Assembly (NCBI GenBank): GCA_025360745.1
Contig: JANYBP010000091.1
Coordinates: 1-38,498, forward strand
DNA: 38,498 nucleotides
DNA from: a bacterium
GTDB taxonomy: Bacteria; Verrucomicrobiota; Kiritimatiellia; CAIKKV01; CAIYGI01
Direction of reading: 5' to 3'
Positions 16,822 to 24,698 of the stretch are shown piece by piece (the first letter of the stretch is position 1; the number at the start of each line of letters is the position of its first letter). The notes under the pieces are model-generated. The model made no database searches, had not been told where the DNA came from, and saw nothing but the letters and a program-made list of their open reading frames with translations. The position numbers and the translations under genes are program-made.

Positions 16822-18080
16822 TGGCGACTGAATCGATGCTGGAAAATGCGCGGGTGAATTTCGATCGCGCGGCGGCGACGCTGGGCGGCGTTTACGATGC
16901 GGAGTTGTTACGCAAATTGCGCTTTCCGAAAGAACGCAGCGAACTGCGCCTGACGCCGCAGTTGTCGGACGGAAACGTCCACGTTTTTACCGCGTACATC
17001 GTGCATCATAACAATTCGCTGGGCCCGTGCAAAGGCGGCATCCGCATGAGTCCCACGGTCACGCTGGACGATATCACGGCGCTGGCCATGGAAATGACCT
17101 GGAAATGCGCGCTGATCGGCGTTCCTTTCGGCGGCGGTAAGAGCGGAATTGTGGCCGATCCCCGGCAACTCGCCCCGGACGATAAGCAGACGCTGGTGCG
17201 CAATTTTACCAGGAATGCCCACCGGCACATCAATCCGCTGGTGTACATACCGGCGCCGGACATGGGCACCAACGAGCGGGATATGGGGCACATCAAGGAT
17301 ACCATCGCCTACTCGAACGGTCATGCGACGACACAGGGCTGCTACGTGACCGGCAAGCCGGTTCTGCTGGGCGGCATACCCGGCCGTGGCAAGGCCACGG
17401 GACGCGGGGTGGCCATCGCGTCCGATGCCGCGATGAAGCACCTCGGCGCGGATCTCAAGGGCGCGCCGGTGATTGTCCAGGGTTTCGGAAACGTGGGCGC
17501 CGTTACCTGCGCGGAACTGGCGGCCCGTGGCGCCCGGATCGTGGGTGTCTCGGATATCGCCGAGGCGGTGTACGACGAGCGGGGACTGGATGTGAATCGC
17601 CTGATGGAGTTTGCGCGCGCCAACGGTTCGTTAAAGGGCTGCGGACAGGGGCGCGTTGTGAGCCCTGAGGGGCTGCTGGAAATGCCCTGCGTGTTGCTGG
17701 TGCCGGCGGCCACCGGGAACCAGATCACCGCGGGAAACGCCGAGAAGATCCAGGCGCGGGTGGTGGCTGAAGGCGCCAACGGCCCGACCACGCCGGACGC
17801 GGACGCCATCCTGCACAAGCGCAACGTCTTCGTGATCCCGGATATTCTATGCAACGCTGGCGGCGTGTTCGTTTCTTATCTTGAATACACGCAGGAAACG
17901 CAGCAGGAACAGATGACGGAAGAGGACGTGGAAGCGCGGCTGGAGAAACGCATGCGCGACAAATTCAAAATGGTTGTCGCAACCGCGGAGAAGAAACGCC
18001 TTTCGACGCGCGATGCCTCCATGCATCTGGCTCTGGATAGCGTCTGTGCCGCCACCGTGGCGCGCGGCAATCTGCCTTGA
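16821..18080 (+). CDS. gdhA: Glutamate dehydrogenase (Glu/Leu/Phe/Val dehydrogenase family)
   Basis: This 419-residue enzyme interconverts glutamate with 2-oxoglutarate and ammonia. The substrate site GPCKGGIRMSP (Lys71), Lys95 in TWKCALIG and the catalytic region VPFGGGKSGI (Lys107) are all present. The catalytic Asp is in APDMGTNERDMG (Asp147), and the NAD(P)-binding motif is VQGFGNVG (~218). The length (~420) fits the small hexameric class. The start has a strong AAGGAG. Two lines suggest co-expression with the next two genes: the oxidoreductase starts 12 bases after this stop, and glutamate is the likely amino donor of the aminotransferase. Leu/Val dehydrogenase is less likely from length and motifs, but cofactor preference cannot be read. 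Confidence 0.93.
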   Translation: MATESMLENARVNFDRAAATLGGVYDAELLRKLRFPKERSELRLTPQLSDGNVHVFTAYIVHHNNSLGPCKGGIRMSPTVTLDDITALAMEMTWKCALIGVPFGGGKSGIVADPRQLAPDDKQTLVRNFTRNAHRHINPLVYIPAPDMGTNERDMGHIKDTIAYSNGHATTQGCYVTGKPVLLGGIPGRGKATGRGVAIASDAAMKHLGADLKGAPVIVQGFGNVGAVTCAELAARGARIVGVSDIAEAVYDERGLDVNRLMEFARANGSLKGCGQGRVVSPEGLLEMPCVLLVPAATGNQITAGNAEKIQARVVAEGANGPTTPDADAILHKRNVFVIPDILCNAGGVFVSYLEYTQETQQEQMTEEDVEARLEKRMRDKFKMVVATAEKKRLSTRDASMHLALDSVCAATVARGNLP

Positions 18081-18092
18081 TCCGGGGAACCC

Positions 18093-19364
18093 ATGGAACA
18101 CCAGAAAAAATTGGACGTGCTGATAATCGGCGGGGGCATGATCACCAACGATCTGATCCTGCCCTCCATCTATCACCTGCAGCGGCTCGGAACGGTCGGC
18201 AAGATCCGCGTCTGCGCGCTCAACTCGGCGCCGCTCAAGGCGCTCAGGGAAAGCCGCGAGATCCAGGAGGCCTTCCCAGGGCAGGATTTCGAGGCCTTTC
18301 CGCCGCTCTCCGAGCCCGGCGACCGGATGTTCCCGAATCTCGCCATGGAATTGCTGGCCAAGACCCCGCCGCGGCAGGTCGTCGTGGTCGCGGTCCCGGA
18401 CCAGTTTCACTACGAGATGGTCAAGGCGTGCCTGCGTCACGACCAGCACGTCTTGTGCGTCAAGCCGCTGGTGCTGAAGTACGAGCAGTCCGCCGAACTC
18501 GAGAAACTGGCGCTGGAGCGGGGCCTGTTTGTGGGGGTGGAATACCACAAGCGCTTCGACCGCCGTTCGCTGGTGGCGCGTCGGCAATACGCGCTGGGTC
18601 ATTTCGGCGAGTTTATCATGGGCGAGGCCAAACTGATCGAGCCCTACTACTACCGGCATTCCAATTTCCAGAACTGGTTTACCGCCGCCATGACCGACCC
18701 CTTCGTCTACGTGGGCTGTCACTACGTGGACCTGGTCTACTTCATCACGGGCTTGAAGCCGGTTTCGGTTTCGGTTTCGGGCGTCAAAGGCAAATTCCCC
18801 AACGGCAAGGAAGCCTACATGTGGTCCAACGGCCGCGTGCGCTATGAGAATCAGGCCTTGCTTTCGGTGACCGACGGCCTGGGATATCCCGATGCCGGCG
18901 CGGGCAGTAACGACCAGGGCCTGATCATGTACTGCGAGGGCAAGGACTGCAGCGGCATGATCCAGCACGACGACCAGGATCGCGGCGTGCGGCATTGCTA
19001 CGTCGACCCCATCGGCGTCGCCGGCTCCCGCTACAACTACGTGAGCCCCGACTTCTACCGCCTGACGCCCTGGGAGGGGCGCGGGTTCAAGCCGATGGGC
19101 TACGGCTACGATTCCGTCGCCGCCAGCGTGGAGACGATGGCCCGGATCGAAAACGAAACGGCGGGGATGGCGGAGGCCGCGGCGCTCGCCAAACGGCGCG
19201 AAACGATCCGCGAAATCGACAAGGCCGGCATCATCGCCACGCCCGCCAACAGCTTTATCAACGAACTCGTGGTGGAGGCCGCCCGCATGTCCATCCTGAG
19301 CGATGGCGAATGGGTGAACATTGTGTACGGATCAAACCCGCATGCCGAGAAAAGGACCCGATAA
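18093..19364 (+). CDS. Gfo/Idh/MocA family oxidoreductase
   Basis: This 423-residue protein has a Rossmann start (LDVLIIGGGMITND, residues 7-20) and a Gfo/Idh C-terminal half with GVEYHKRFDRRS and YVGCHYVDLVYFITG. The family EKP motif reads VKP here (CVKPLVLKYEQS), so the lysine is kept and the Glu is lost. It is sandwiched between glutamate dehydrogenase and a class III aminotransferase, with gaps of 12 and 2 bases. One plausible role is to make or use a keto or amino-sugar intermediate that the aminotransferase handles, but this is inference. It differs clearly from the oxidoreductase at 13616-14884. Confidence 0.87.
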   Translation: MEHQKKLDVLIIGGGMITNDLILPSIYHLQRLGTVGKIRVCALNSAPLKALRESREIQEAFPGQDFEAFPPLSEPGDRMFPNLAMELLAKTPPRQVVVVAVPDQFHYEMVKACLRHDQHVLCVKPLVLKYEQSAELEKLALERGLFVGVEYHKRFDRRSLVARRQYALGHFGEFIMGEAKLIEPYYYRHSNFQNWFTAAMTDPFVYVGCHYVDLVYFITGLKPVSVSVSGVKGKFPNGKEAYMWSNGRVRYENQALLSVTDGLGYPDAGAGSNDQGLIMYCEGKDCSGMIQHDDQDRGVRHCYVDPIGVAGSRYNYVSPDFYRLTPWEGRGFKPMGYGYDSVAASVETMARIENETAGMAEAAALAKRRETIREIDKAGIIATPANSFINELVVEAARMSILSDGEWVNIVYGSNPHAEKRTR

Positions 19365-19366
19365 TC

Positions 19367-20734
19367 ATGGCTGAATACGACCTGACCCCTGTCAAAATTC
19401 CGAGCGTCAAGACTCGCTACCGCACGATCAAGACGGCCCTGCCGGTGCCGGAATCGTTGCCGATTTTCGAGGCCCTGCGCCACTCCGAGCCTCGCTCCAT
19501 GTCCGGCCAGCCGCCGATCCTCTGGCACAAGGCGGAGGGCGCGACGGTTTCCGACAAGTGGGGCAACCAGTGGATCGATTGGTCGTCGGGAGTGCTGATC
19601 ACCAATGTCGGCCATGGCCACCCCGCCATCCGGAAGGCGATTCAGGAAGTGCTGGACCGTCCGCTGCTGTCGACCTACGTCTTTCCGCACGAAGGCCGGG
19701 CTAATTTGACCGACGCGCTGGCCGCGCTGGCGCCCGATCCGAAAAGCTACCAGGCGTTCCTGCTCAGCACCGGCAGCGAGGCCACCGAGAACTGCATCAA
19801 ACTCTCCAAGACCTACGCTTTGGAAAAACACGGTCCGCAGAAGAAATACTTTGTGACCTTCAACGGCGCGTTTCACGGCCGCACCCTGGGCGCGCAACTG
19901 GCCGGCGGCATGCCGCGCCTGAAACGCTGGGTGGGCGCCCTGGATGCCACCTTCGTGCAGGTTCCATTCCCGGATGGCTACAAGAACACGGATGTATCGT
20001 TCGACCTGTTCCTGAAGACGCTGCGGGACTTGGGCGTCGCGCCCGAGGCGATCGCGGGGGTGATGGTCGAGAGCTATCAGGGCATCGGACCGGACTTCAT
20101 TCCGGTGGACTACGCCCAGAAACTCGCGGCGTTCTGTCAAAAGCACGACATCGTGCTCACGATGGACGAGGTGCAGGCCGGCTTCGGACGCACCGGAAAA
20201 ATGTTCTGCTTCGAGCACTACGGCATCAAGCCCGACCTGATCGCCTGCGGCAAGGGCATCACCTCCTCCCTGCCGCTGTCGGCGGTGATCGGGCGCACGG
20301 ACATCATGTCGTTGTATCCGCCCGGCTCGATGACCTCGACGCATTCGGCTTCGCCCCTGGCGGTAGCCGCCTCGCTCGCGAACATCAAGGTGCTCAAGGA
20401 CGAGAAGCTCGTGGAACGCGCGGCGCGGCTCGGGGCCTGGTTTGTACCGGAACTGGAACGGATACAGCTCAAGTACCCGCAGGTGCTGGGCTGCTGCCAC
20501 GGCAAGGGCCTGGTGGCGGGCATTCAGGCCGTCAAGGCGGGCGCCAAGACGCCTGATCCGGAGCTGGCCCTGCGCGTCAACGTCGGCTGCTACCAGAAGG
20601 GCCTGCTCATGTTTGCGCCGGTCGGCCTGGCCGGCGAATGCATCAAGATCGCGCCGCCGCTGAGCATCGAGGAAGATGCGTTGCGGGAATCGCTGGCGGT
20701 GTTCGAGGAAGTCGTCGACCAGATTATGCGGTAA
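19367..20734 (+). CDS. Class III (PLP-dependent) aminotransferase
   Basis: This 455-residue enzyme has the class III layout. The cofactor Lys is at 296 in ACGKGITSSLPLSAVIG, the cofactor Asp region is TMDEVQAGFGRTG, and STGSEATENCIKL and GAFHGRT contact the PLP phosphate. It resembles 4-aminobutyrate, acetylornithine and diaminobutyrate aminotransferases; the sequence alone does not decide the substrate. The ATG at 19367 lies just after the stop of the oxidoreductase and gives a normal N-terminus. The frame is open upstream through the oxidoreductase gene, but that part is a shadow. Coupling with gdhA suggests glutamate as amino donor or product. Confidence 0.9.
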   Translation: MAEYDLTPVKIPSVKTRYRTIKTALPVPESLPIFEALRHSEPRSMSGQPPILWHKAEGATVSDKWGNQWIDWSSGVLITNVGHGHPAIRKAIQEVLDRPLLSTYVFPHEGRANLTDALAALAPDPKSYQAFLLSTGSEATENCIKLSKTYALEKHGPQKKYFVTFNGAFHGRTLGAQLAGGMPRLKRWVGALDATFVQVPFPDGYKNTDVSFDLFLKTLRDLGVAPEAIAGVMVESYQGIGPDFIPVDYAQKLAAFCQKHDIVLTMDEVQAGFGRTGKMFCFEHYGIKPDLIACGKGITSSLPLSAVIGRTDIMSLYPPGSMTSTHSASPLAVAASLANIKVLKDEKLVERAARLGAWFVPELERIQLKYPQVLGCCHGKGLVAGIQAVKAGAKTPDPELALRVNVGCYQKGLLMFAPVGLAGECIKIAPPLSIEEDALRESLAVFEEVVDQIMR

Positions 20735-20762
20735 CCGCTTTGGCGGAAGCCATACCGAAACC

Positions 20763-22277
20763 ATGGGCGAAACCACAGGCTGCCCCAGCGCCGATATTCG
20801 CGAGTTAATCCGCCATATCGGCGCGCGGGTCACGCTGCGCGGCTGGCTCTACGGTAAACGTGCCGGGGGCAAGGTCGTGTTCCTGGTCGTGCGCGACGGC
20901 ACGGGCCTGGCGCAGTGCGTGGTCGAGGCCTCCAACGCCGCCGCCTTCGCCGCCGCCGAAGATCTATCGCAGGAATCCTCGCTGACGCTGACCGGCACGG
21001 TGCGCGCCGAGGCCCGCGCGCCCGGCGGCGCCGAGGTTGCGGTGGAAACGCTCGATGTCTTGCAGCGGGCCGAAGCCTACCCGATTGGTCGCAAGGCGCA
21101 CGGCGCCGACTTTCTCTTCAGCCACCGCCATCTCTGGCTGCGGGCGCCGCGGCAGACGGCGCTGCTGCGCATCCGCCACACGGTCGTACAGGCGGTCCGC
21201 GCTTTCTTCGACGAACGTGGCTTCACGCTGATAGATACTCCGATCCTGGTGCCCGGCGTCGGCGAAGACCGGCAATCGCTTTTCACGGTGGACTACTTCG
21301 GCGCCCCGATCTACCTGACTCAGACCGGCCAGCTTTACCTGGAAAGCGCCTGCCTGGCGCTGGGCAAGGTCTACAGTTTTGGCCCGACCTTCCGCGCCGA
21401 AAAATCCAAAACCCGCCGGCACCTGACCGAATTCTGGATGGTCGAGCCGGAAATCGCCTTTGCGGAGCTGGAGGAAGTCATGGCGCTGGCCGAGGGCATG
21501 GTGACCGCCGTGGCCGCCGCCGTGCTGGCGCGCCATCGCGACGATCTGGCCGCGCTGGGGCGCGACGCGGCGGCCCTGGCACGCATCGTGGCGCCCTTCC
21601 CCAGGCTGACCTACAGCGAAGCCGTGGATATCCTGCGCGGTCCGGAAACGCGCGCGCGCATGGAGTCCGGGATGTCGGACAGTCGCACGCAACTCCAGGC
21701 CCGCATGGACGAACTGAAGGTGGCCGAAGCGGAAGCCGCCGCGGCGCGCAAGGGCTGGAAGCAGGAACAAGCCGAAACCCGCGCGCGGGAACTGCGTGAA
21801 ACGGTGCAGGAACTGGAGCGGGAACTGCGCGTGGCGCCCGAACATCTGGCGCTGGCGCAGAGTTTCGAATGGGGCAAGGATCTGGGCGGCAGCGACGAGA
21901 CCATCCTCTCCCGCCGTTTCGACCGCCCCGTGTTCGTAACCGAGTATCCGCGCGAGGCCAAGGCCTTTTATATGAAGGTCAAGCCCGAGGACCCGCGCGT
22001 CGTCTGCAACTTCGACCTGCTGGCGCCCGAGGGCTACGGCGAAATCATCGGCGGCAGCCAGCGCGAGGAACGGTTGCCCGTGCTGCTGGAAGCCATGCGC
22101 GCCAAAGGGCTGCGGCCTGAGGATTACGACTGGTACCTGGATCTGCGCCGTTACGGCAGCGTCCCGCACGGTGGCTTCGGTCTCGGCATCGAGCGCGTCC
22201 TGACCTGGCTCTGCGGCCTCCAGCACGTCCGCGAAACCATTCCCTTCCCACGCACCATGGGGCGCGTGCAGCCGTAG
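20763..22277 (+). CDS. asnS: Asparaginyl-tRNA synthetase with a coiled-coil insertion
   Basis: This 504-residue class IIb synthetase attaches asparagine to tRNA-Asn. The N-terminal OB-fold anticodon-binding domain spans ~15-105. Class II motif 2 is in FRAEKSKTRRHLTEFWMVEP (210-229), and motif 3 is GGFGLGIERVLTW (470-482). GEIIGGSQREERL (426-438) is typical of AsnRS. Between the catalytic motifs lies a charged helical insert (~293-362, ELKVAEAEAAAARKGWKQEQ) that looks like a coiled coil. Usual bacterial AsnRS is ~430-470 residues, so the insert accounts for the extra length. The start is the ATG at 20763. AspRS is less likely because its large bacterial insertion domain is missing. Confidence 0.92.
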   Translation: MGETTGCPSADIRELIRHIGARVTLRGWLYGKRAGGKVVFLVVRDGTGLAQCVVEASNAAAFAAAEDLSQESSLTLTGTVRAEARAPGGAEVAVETLDVLQRAEAYPIGRKAHGADFLFSHRHLWLRAPRQTALLRIRHTVVQAVRAFFDERGFTLIDTPILVPGVGEDRQSLFTVDYFGAPIYLTQTGQLYLESACLALGKVYSFGPTFRAEKSKTRRHLTEFWMVEPEIAFAELEEVMALAEGMVTAVAAAVLARHRDDLAALGRDAAALARIVAPFPRLTYSEAVDILRGPETRARMESGMSDSRTQLQARMDELKVAEAEAAAARKGWKQEQAETRARELRETVQELERELRVAPEHLALAQSFEWGKDLGGSDETILSRRFDRPVFVTEYPREAKAFYMKVKPEDPRVVCNFDLLAPEGYGEIIGGSQREERLPVLLEAMRAKGLRPEDYDWYLDLRRYGSVPHGGFGLGIERVLTWLCGLQHVRETIPFPRTMGRVQP

Positions 22278-22301
22278 GGTTGGTGTTAAGCCTCGCGTTT
22301 T

Positions 22302-22329
22302 TTGCACATGCTGCTCGACGCGGTAGTAT
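22302..22329 (+). promoter_or_regulatory. Candidate hicAB promoter
   Basis: TTGCAC (22302-22307) and TAGTAT (22324-22329) are 16 bases apart. The implied start is just upstream of the HicA ATG at 22344, and the -10 box lies inside an inverted repeat. Confidence 0.35.
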
Positions 22330-22342
22330 CAGAATGGTACTA
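22324..22342. promoter_or_regulatory. Imperfect palindrome, possible HicB operator
   Basis: The 19 bases read TAGTA-TCAGAATGG-TACTA; 14 of 19 positions are symmetric. It covers the -10 box and ends two bases before the hicA ATG, where an autoregulatory antitoxin would bind. The HicB here has a C-terminal helix-turn or ribbon-type DNA-binding region, which fits. Confidence 0.45.
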
Positions 22343-22343
22343 T

Positions 22344-22538
22344 ATGCCTGGAAAAGTTAGAGAATCGATTCGAGACTTGGAACGCGCCGGCTTTGTCAAC
22401 CGCGGCGGGAAGGGTGGTCACCGGAACTACCTGCATCCGCGCGGCGTGCGTATCACCGTCAGCGGGCATGCGGGCGACGATGCCAGGCGCTATCAGGAGC
22501 GTGACGTGGAGAACGCGCTTCAGGAGGCCCAACCATGA
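22344..22538 (+). CDS. hicA: HicA-type mRNA interferase toxin
   Basis: This is a 64-residue HicA-like protein with the double-stranded RNA-binding fold of the family: KVRESIRDLERAGFVNRGGK, then GGHRNYLHP with the expected catalytic His26, then RITVSGHAGDD. It would cleave mRNA when free of antitoxin. The frame is open upstream to 22302 (an ATG at 22308 exists), but the family N-terminus and the promoter-like sequence support the ATG at 22344. Its stop overlaps the ATG of hicB (ATGA), the normal coupling in hicAB loci. Confidence 0.85.
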   Translation: MPGKVRESIRDLERAGFVNRGGKGGHRNYLHPRGVRITVSGHAGDDARRYQERDVENALQEAQP

Positions 22539-22906
22539 AAAGCAGCGATCGCTACCTCAAGATCGTCGAATGGTCCGACGAGGACGGTTGCTACGTCGGC
22601 GCCTGTCCGGGATTGATGCGGGGCGGCGTCCACGGTGACGACGAGGCGAAAGTGTACGCGGAGCTTTGTCAGGTTGTGGAGGAATGGATCGCCATCCACG
22701 CGCAAGACGGCGCGCCCTTGCCGCCTGCAACGGTCGGCCGGGATTACTCGGGGAAATTCGTGGTTCGCGTGGGCAAAGATCTCCACCGGGAGTTGGCGAT
22801 TCATTCCTTGCGCGAGGGAGTCAGCCTCAATTCCTACTGCGCAAAGGTGCTGCGCGAGGGACGGGCTGCTTACGGAAGTCCGAAAACGCCGCCGCAGAAG
22901 CGATGA
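22535..22906 (+). CDS. hicB: HicB-type antitoxin
   Basis: This 123-residue protein has the HicB partial RNase H-like fold at the N-terminus (RYLKIVEWSDEDGCYVGACP, residues 6-25). A C-terminal ribbon-helix-helix region (about 72-110) includes SGKFVVRVGKDLHRELAIHS and SLNSYCAKVL. The N-terminal part should block HicA and the C-terminal part should bind the operator for autorepression. The gene order toxin then antitoxin, with a 4-base overlap, is normal for hicAB. Confidence 0.9.
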   Translation: MKSSDRYLKIVEWSDEDGCYVGACPGLMRGGVHGDDEAKVYAELCQVVEEWIAIHAQDGAPLPPATVGRDYSGKFVVRVGKDLHRELAIHSLREGVSLNSYCAKVLREGRAAYGSPKTPPQKR

Positions 22907-22985
22907 TGCGCGTACTTTGCACAACGCTGCATTACCACAACCTGCCGGTGAACCAGCATGCTGTTCAGGGCTGGCAGACGAGTTC

Positions 22986-23160
22986 ACTACGAAATACGCG
23001 TAAGGCGCGAAAATCGCAACAAGAAGAGCAACTGTTTTTCACGCGGAGGCGCGGAGAACGCGGAGGAATACAGCATGACAACGGCTCAGCGGCAGAACCA
23101 TTGATTCTGCCTTGGCTTGCCCAAGCAAGCCCCTTTCGCGTTTTTAGCGTGTTTCGTAGT
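22986..23160. repeat. Long imperfect inverted repeat downstream of hicAB
   Basis: Arms at 22986-23012 and 23134-23160 (27 bases each, 22 matches) face each other across 121 bases. The loop holds a CGCGGAG-rich stretch (cacgcggaggcgcggag at 23040-23056) and a short hairpin at 23114-23131. The region 22907-23202 has no gene I can support. Such bounded, GC-rich repeats look like dispersed non-autonomous elements, but no transposase is present. Confidence 0.55.
23114..23131 (+). terminator. Hairpin downstream of hicAB
   Basis: GGCTTG, six-base loop, CAAGCC, followed 10 bases later by TTTTT. The stem is short and the T run is not directly adjacent, so it is at best a weak terminator for the hicAB transcript. 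Confidence 0.3.
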
Positions 23161-23202
23161 TGAATCTTCTTATTCTAATCCATGCTGTCAGTGTAACTGG
23201 GC

Positions 23203-23347
23203 CTATACCTGGGCCAGAATTACCACGTAGTTCTTGCCGTATTTTTTCGCGCACTTGGGGCAGGTCGTGTAGTAATTGAAGTTCCTTCCCATCCCACGGC
23301 TGGGGATCGAATTTCTGGCAGCATTCATCGGGATTGCGTTCGCTCAT
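23203..23347 (-). pseudogene. Remnant of a ~150-residue conserved protein, internal deletion and frameshift
   Basis: The ATG at 23347 follows a good AGGAGG site and encodes MSERNPDECCQKFDPQPWDGK in one frame. The next frame then reads FNYYTTCPKCAKKYGKNY and VVILAQV and stops at TAG 23205-23203. From memory, both pieces match the two ends of one conserved family, often labelled only 'hydrolase': the start has CCPxFDPxPWD and the end has YTTCPKCAKxYGKNYVV. The roughly 100 residues between them are missing, so this is a gene that lost its middle and frame. The Cys-x-x-Cys end is intact. A read error could explain the frame but not the missing length. Confidence 0.7.
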
Positions 23348-23436
23348 CTGCCATCCTCCTGTTTTCGCTTCTTCCTGCATTTCCCGGGGAATATTCATTC
23401 ATTGGCCCTTGGTACGGTATGTGAAGCGAAGCCAAC

Positions 23437-23557
23437 GACTAAGCGAGTCGACTAAGTGTAACCGATCAAGCATGGGACTAAGCGTCATCGCTTACTCTTG
23501 CCTCCCCACACTTAGTCCCGCACTTAGTCGGTTACGCTTAGTCCCCCACACTTAGTC
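23437..23557. repeat. Cluster of seven CTTAGTC/GACTAAG heptamers
   Basis: GACTAAG occurs at 23437, 23450 and 23476; CTTAGTC at 23511, 23523, 23537 and 23551. The two sets are in opposite orientations. The arms gactaagtgtaaccga (23450-23465) and tcggttacgcttagtc (23528-23543) pair at 15 of 16 bases across a 62-base loop. No gene is seen in 23348-23597. It lies between the 3' end of kdsD and the start of the gene remnant, so it could serve as a terminator-like structure or a repeat family. Confidence 0.8.
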
Positions 23558-23564
23558 GCTATCT

Positions 23565-23592
23565 ACTTCTGACTTCTGACTTCTGTCTTCTG
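23565..23592. repeat. Four tandem ACTTCTG heptamers
   Basis: ACTTCTG, ACTTCTG, ACTTCTG, TCTTCTG lie head to tail directly beside the CTTAGTC cluster and five bases before the kdsD stop codon. Confidence 0.85.
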
Positions 23593-23597
23593 CCCCG

Positions 23598-24614
23598 TCA
23601 CAATATCTTCAACTTCGGCAAATCCTGGGTATCCACGGCGCCGACCAGGCGGTGCTCGGCGTCAACGACGGGCAGGTCGTCGATGTTGTGGCTTTCGAAG
23701 AGGCGCAGCGCCTCGACGACCAGTTGGTCGGCGCGCACGGCGATGGGGTTGGCGGTCATCAGCTTGGTGACGGACATCGGCACAATGTTGCGGTGATGCG
23801 CGACGGCGCGGCGCAGATCGCCGTCGGTGAATATGCCGAGCAGGCGGCCCTTTTCGTCCACGATGGCGGCGGAGCCGGCGCGGGCCTTGGTCATGGCGAA
23901 AATGGCGTCCTTGACCTTGGCGGTGTCGCGCACGCGGGCCACGCGGGCGCCTTTGCGCATGATGTCGCTCACGCGCAGGGTCAGCGTGCGTCCGATGGCG
24001 CCGTCGGGATGCAGGCGGGCATAGTCCTCGCGCTTGAAGCCGCGCGCCTGGAGCAGCACCATGGCCAGCGCGTCTCCGAGCGCCAGCGTGGCCGTGGTGC
24101 TGGCGGTGGGGGCGAGGTTGAAGGGGCAGGCTTCGCGTGGCACGGCGGCGATCAGGCGCAGGTCGGCCTTGCGCGCGAGCGCGCTCGCCGGGTCGCCGGT
24201 GATGGCGACGATGGCGACGTTCAGGCGCCGTACGGCGGGCAGCAGCTTGAGGATTTCCTCCGATTCGCCGCTGTAACTGAGCGCCAGCAGCACGTCACCG
24301 GCGGACAGCATGCCGAGATCGCCATGCATGGCCTGGGTCGGGTTGAGCAGCAGACTGCGGCTGCCGGTGCTGGCCAGGGTGGCGGCCAGTTTGTCGGCGA
24401 TGTGGAGATTCTTGCCGACGCCGGTGACGACGATCGTGCCGCCGGCTTTCAGGCGGCGGAATATCATGGCGACGACTTTTTCAAAGGCCGGATCGAGCGC
24501 CGCCCGTACTTGTTGCAGGCCTTCGATTTCGATATCGAAGACCTCGCGGGCGCGGGCCAGCCAATCCATCGGCGCCGCCGCCCCCCGGCGCTTGCGTGAA
24601 TTTGATGTGGTCAT
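23598..24614 (-). CDS. kdsD: Arabinose-5-phosphate isomerase (KdsD/KpsF type)
   Basis: This 338-residue enzyme should convert ribulose-5-phosphate to arabinose-5-phosphate, the first step to Kdo for LPS. An N-terminal SIS domain (~40-190) contains TGVGKNLHIADKLAATLAST, the loop HGDLG and the sugar-phosphate motif SYSGESEE. CFxLAPT-type residues appear as CPFNLAPTASTTA, followed by GDALAM. Two CBS domains follow (~220-335, DIMRKG and KLMTANPI). The order and length are typical of KdsD, KpsF and GutQ. I chose kdsD because LPS-related genes lie nearby; GutQ would look almost the same. It may have its own promoter, since 236 bases separate it from the flavoprotein gene upstream. Confidence 0.93.
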   Translation of the reverse strand: MTTSNSRKRRGAAAPMDWLARAREVFDIEIEGLQQVRAALDPAFEKVVAMIFRRLKAGGTIVVTGVGKNLHIADKLAATLASTGSRSLLLNPTQAMHGDLGMLSAGDVLLALSYSGESEEILKLLPAVRRLNVAIVAITGDPASALARKADLRLIAAVPREACPFNLAPTASTTATLALGDALAMVLLQARGFKREDYARLHPDGAIGRTLTLRVSDIMRKGARVARVRDTAKVKDAIFAMTKARAGSAAIVDEKGRLLGIFTDGDLRRAVAHHRNIVPMSVTKLMTANPIAVRADQLVVEALRLFESHNIDDLPVVDAEHRLVGAVDTQDLPKLKIL

Positions 24615-24698
24615 ATGCGCAGTCTAGCACACGGCCGGTGAAAATGTGGAGTCTGAATCCTCAGCAATTCTCATTAAGATCAAACGGATATTGTCGAA

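Noticed and set aside
18995..19366. Upstream extension of the aminotransferase frame
   Set aside because: It overlaps the oxidoreductase coding sequence in another frame; the ATG at 19367 gives the family N-terminus.
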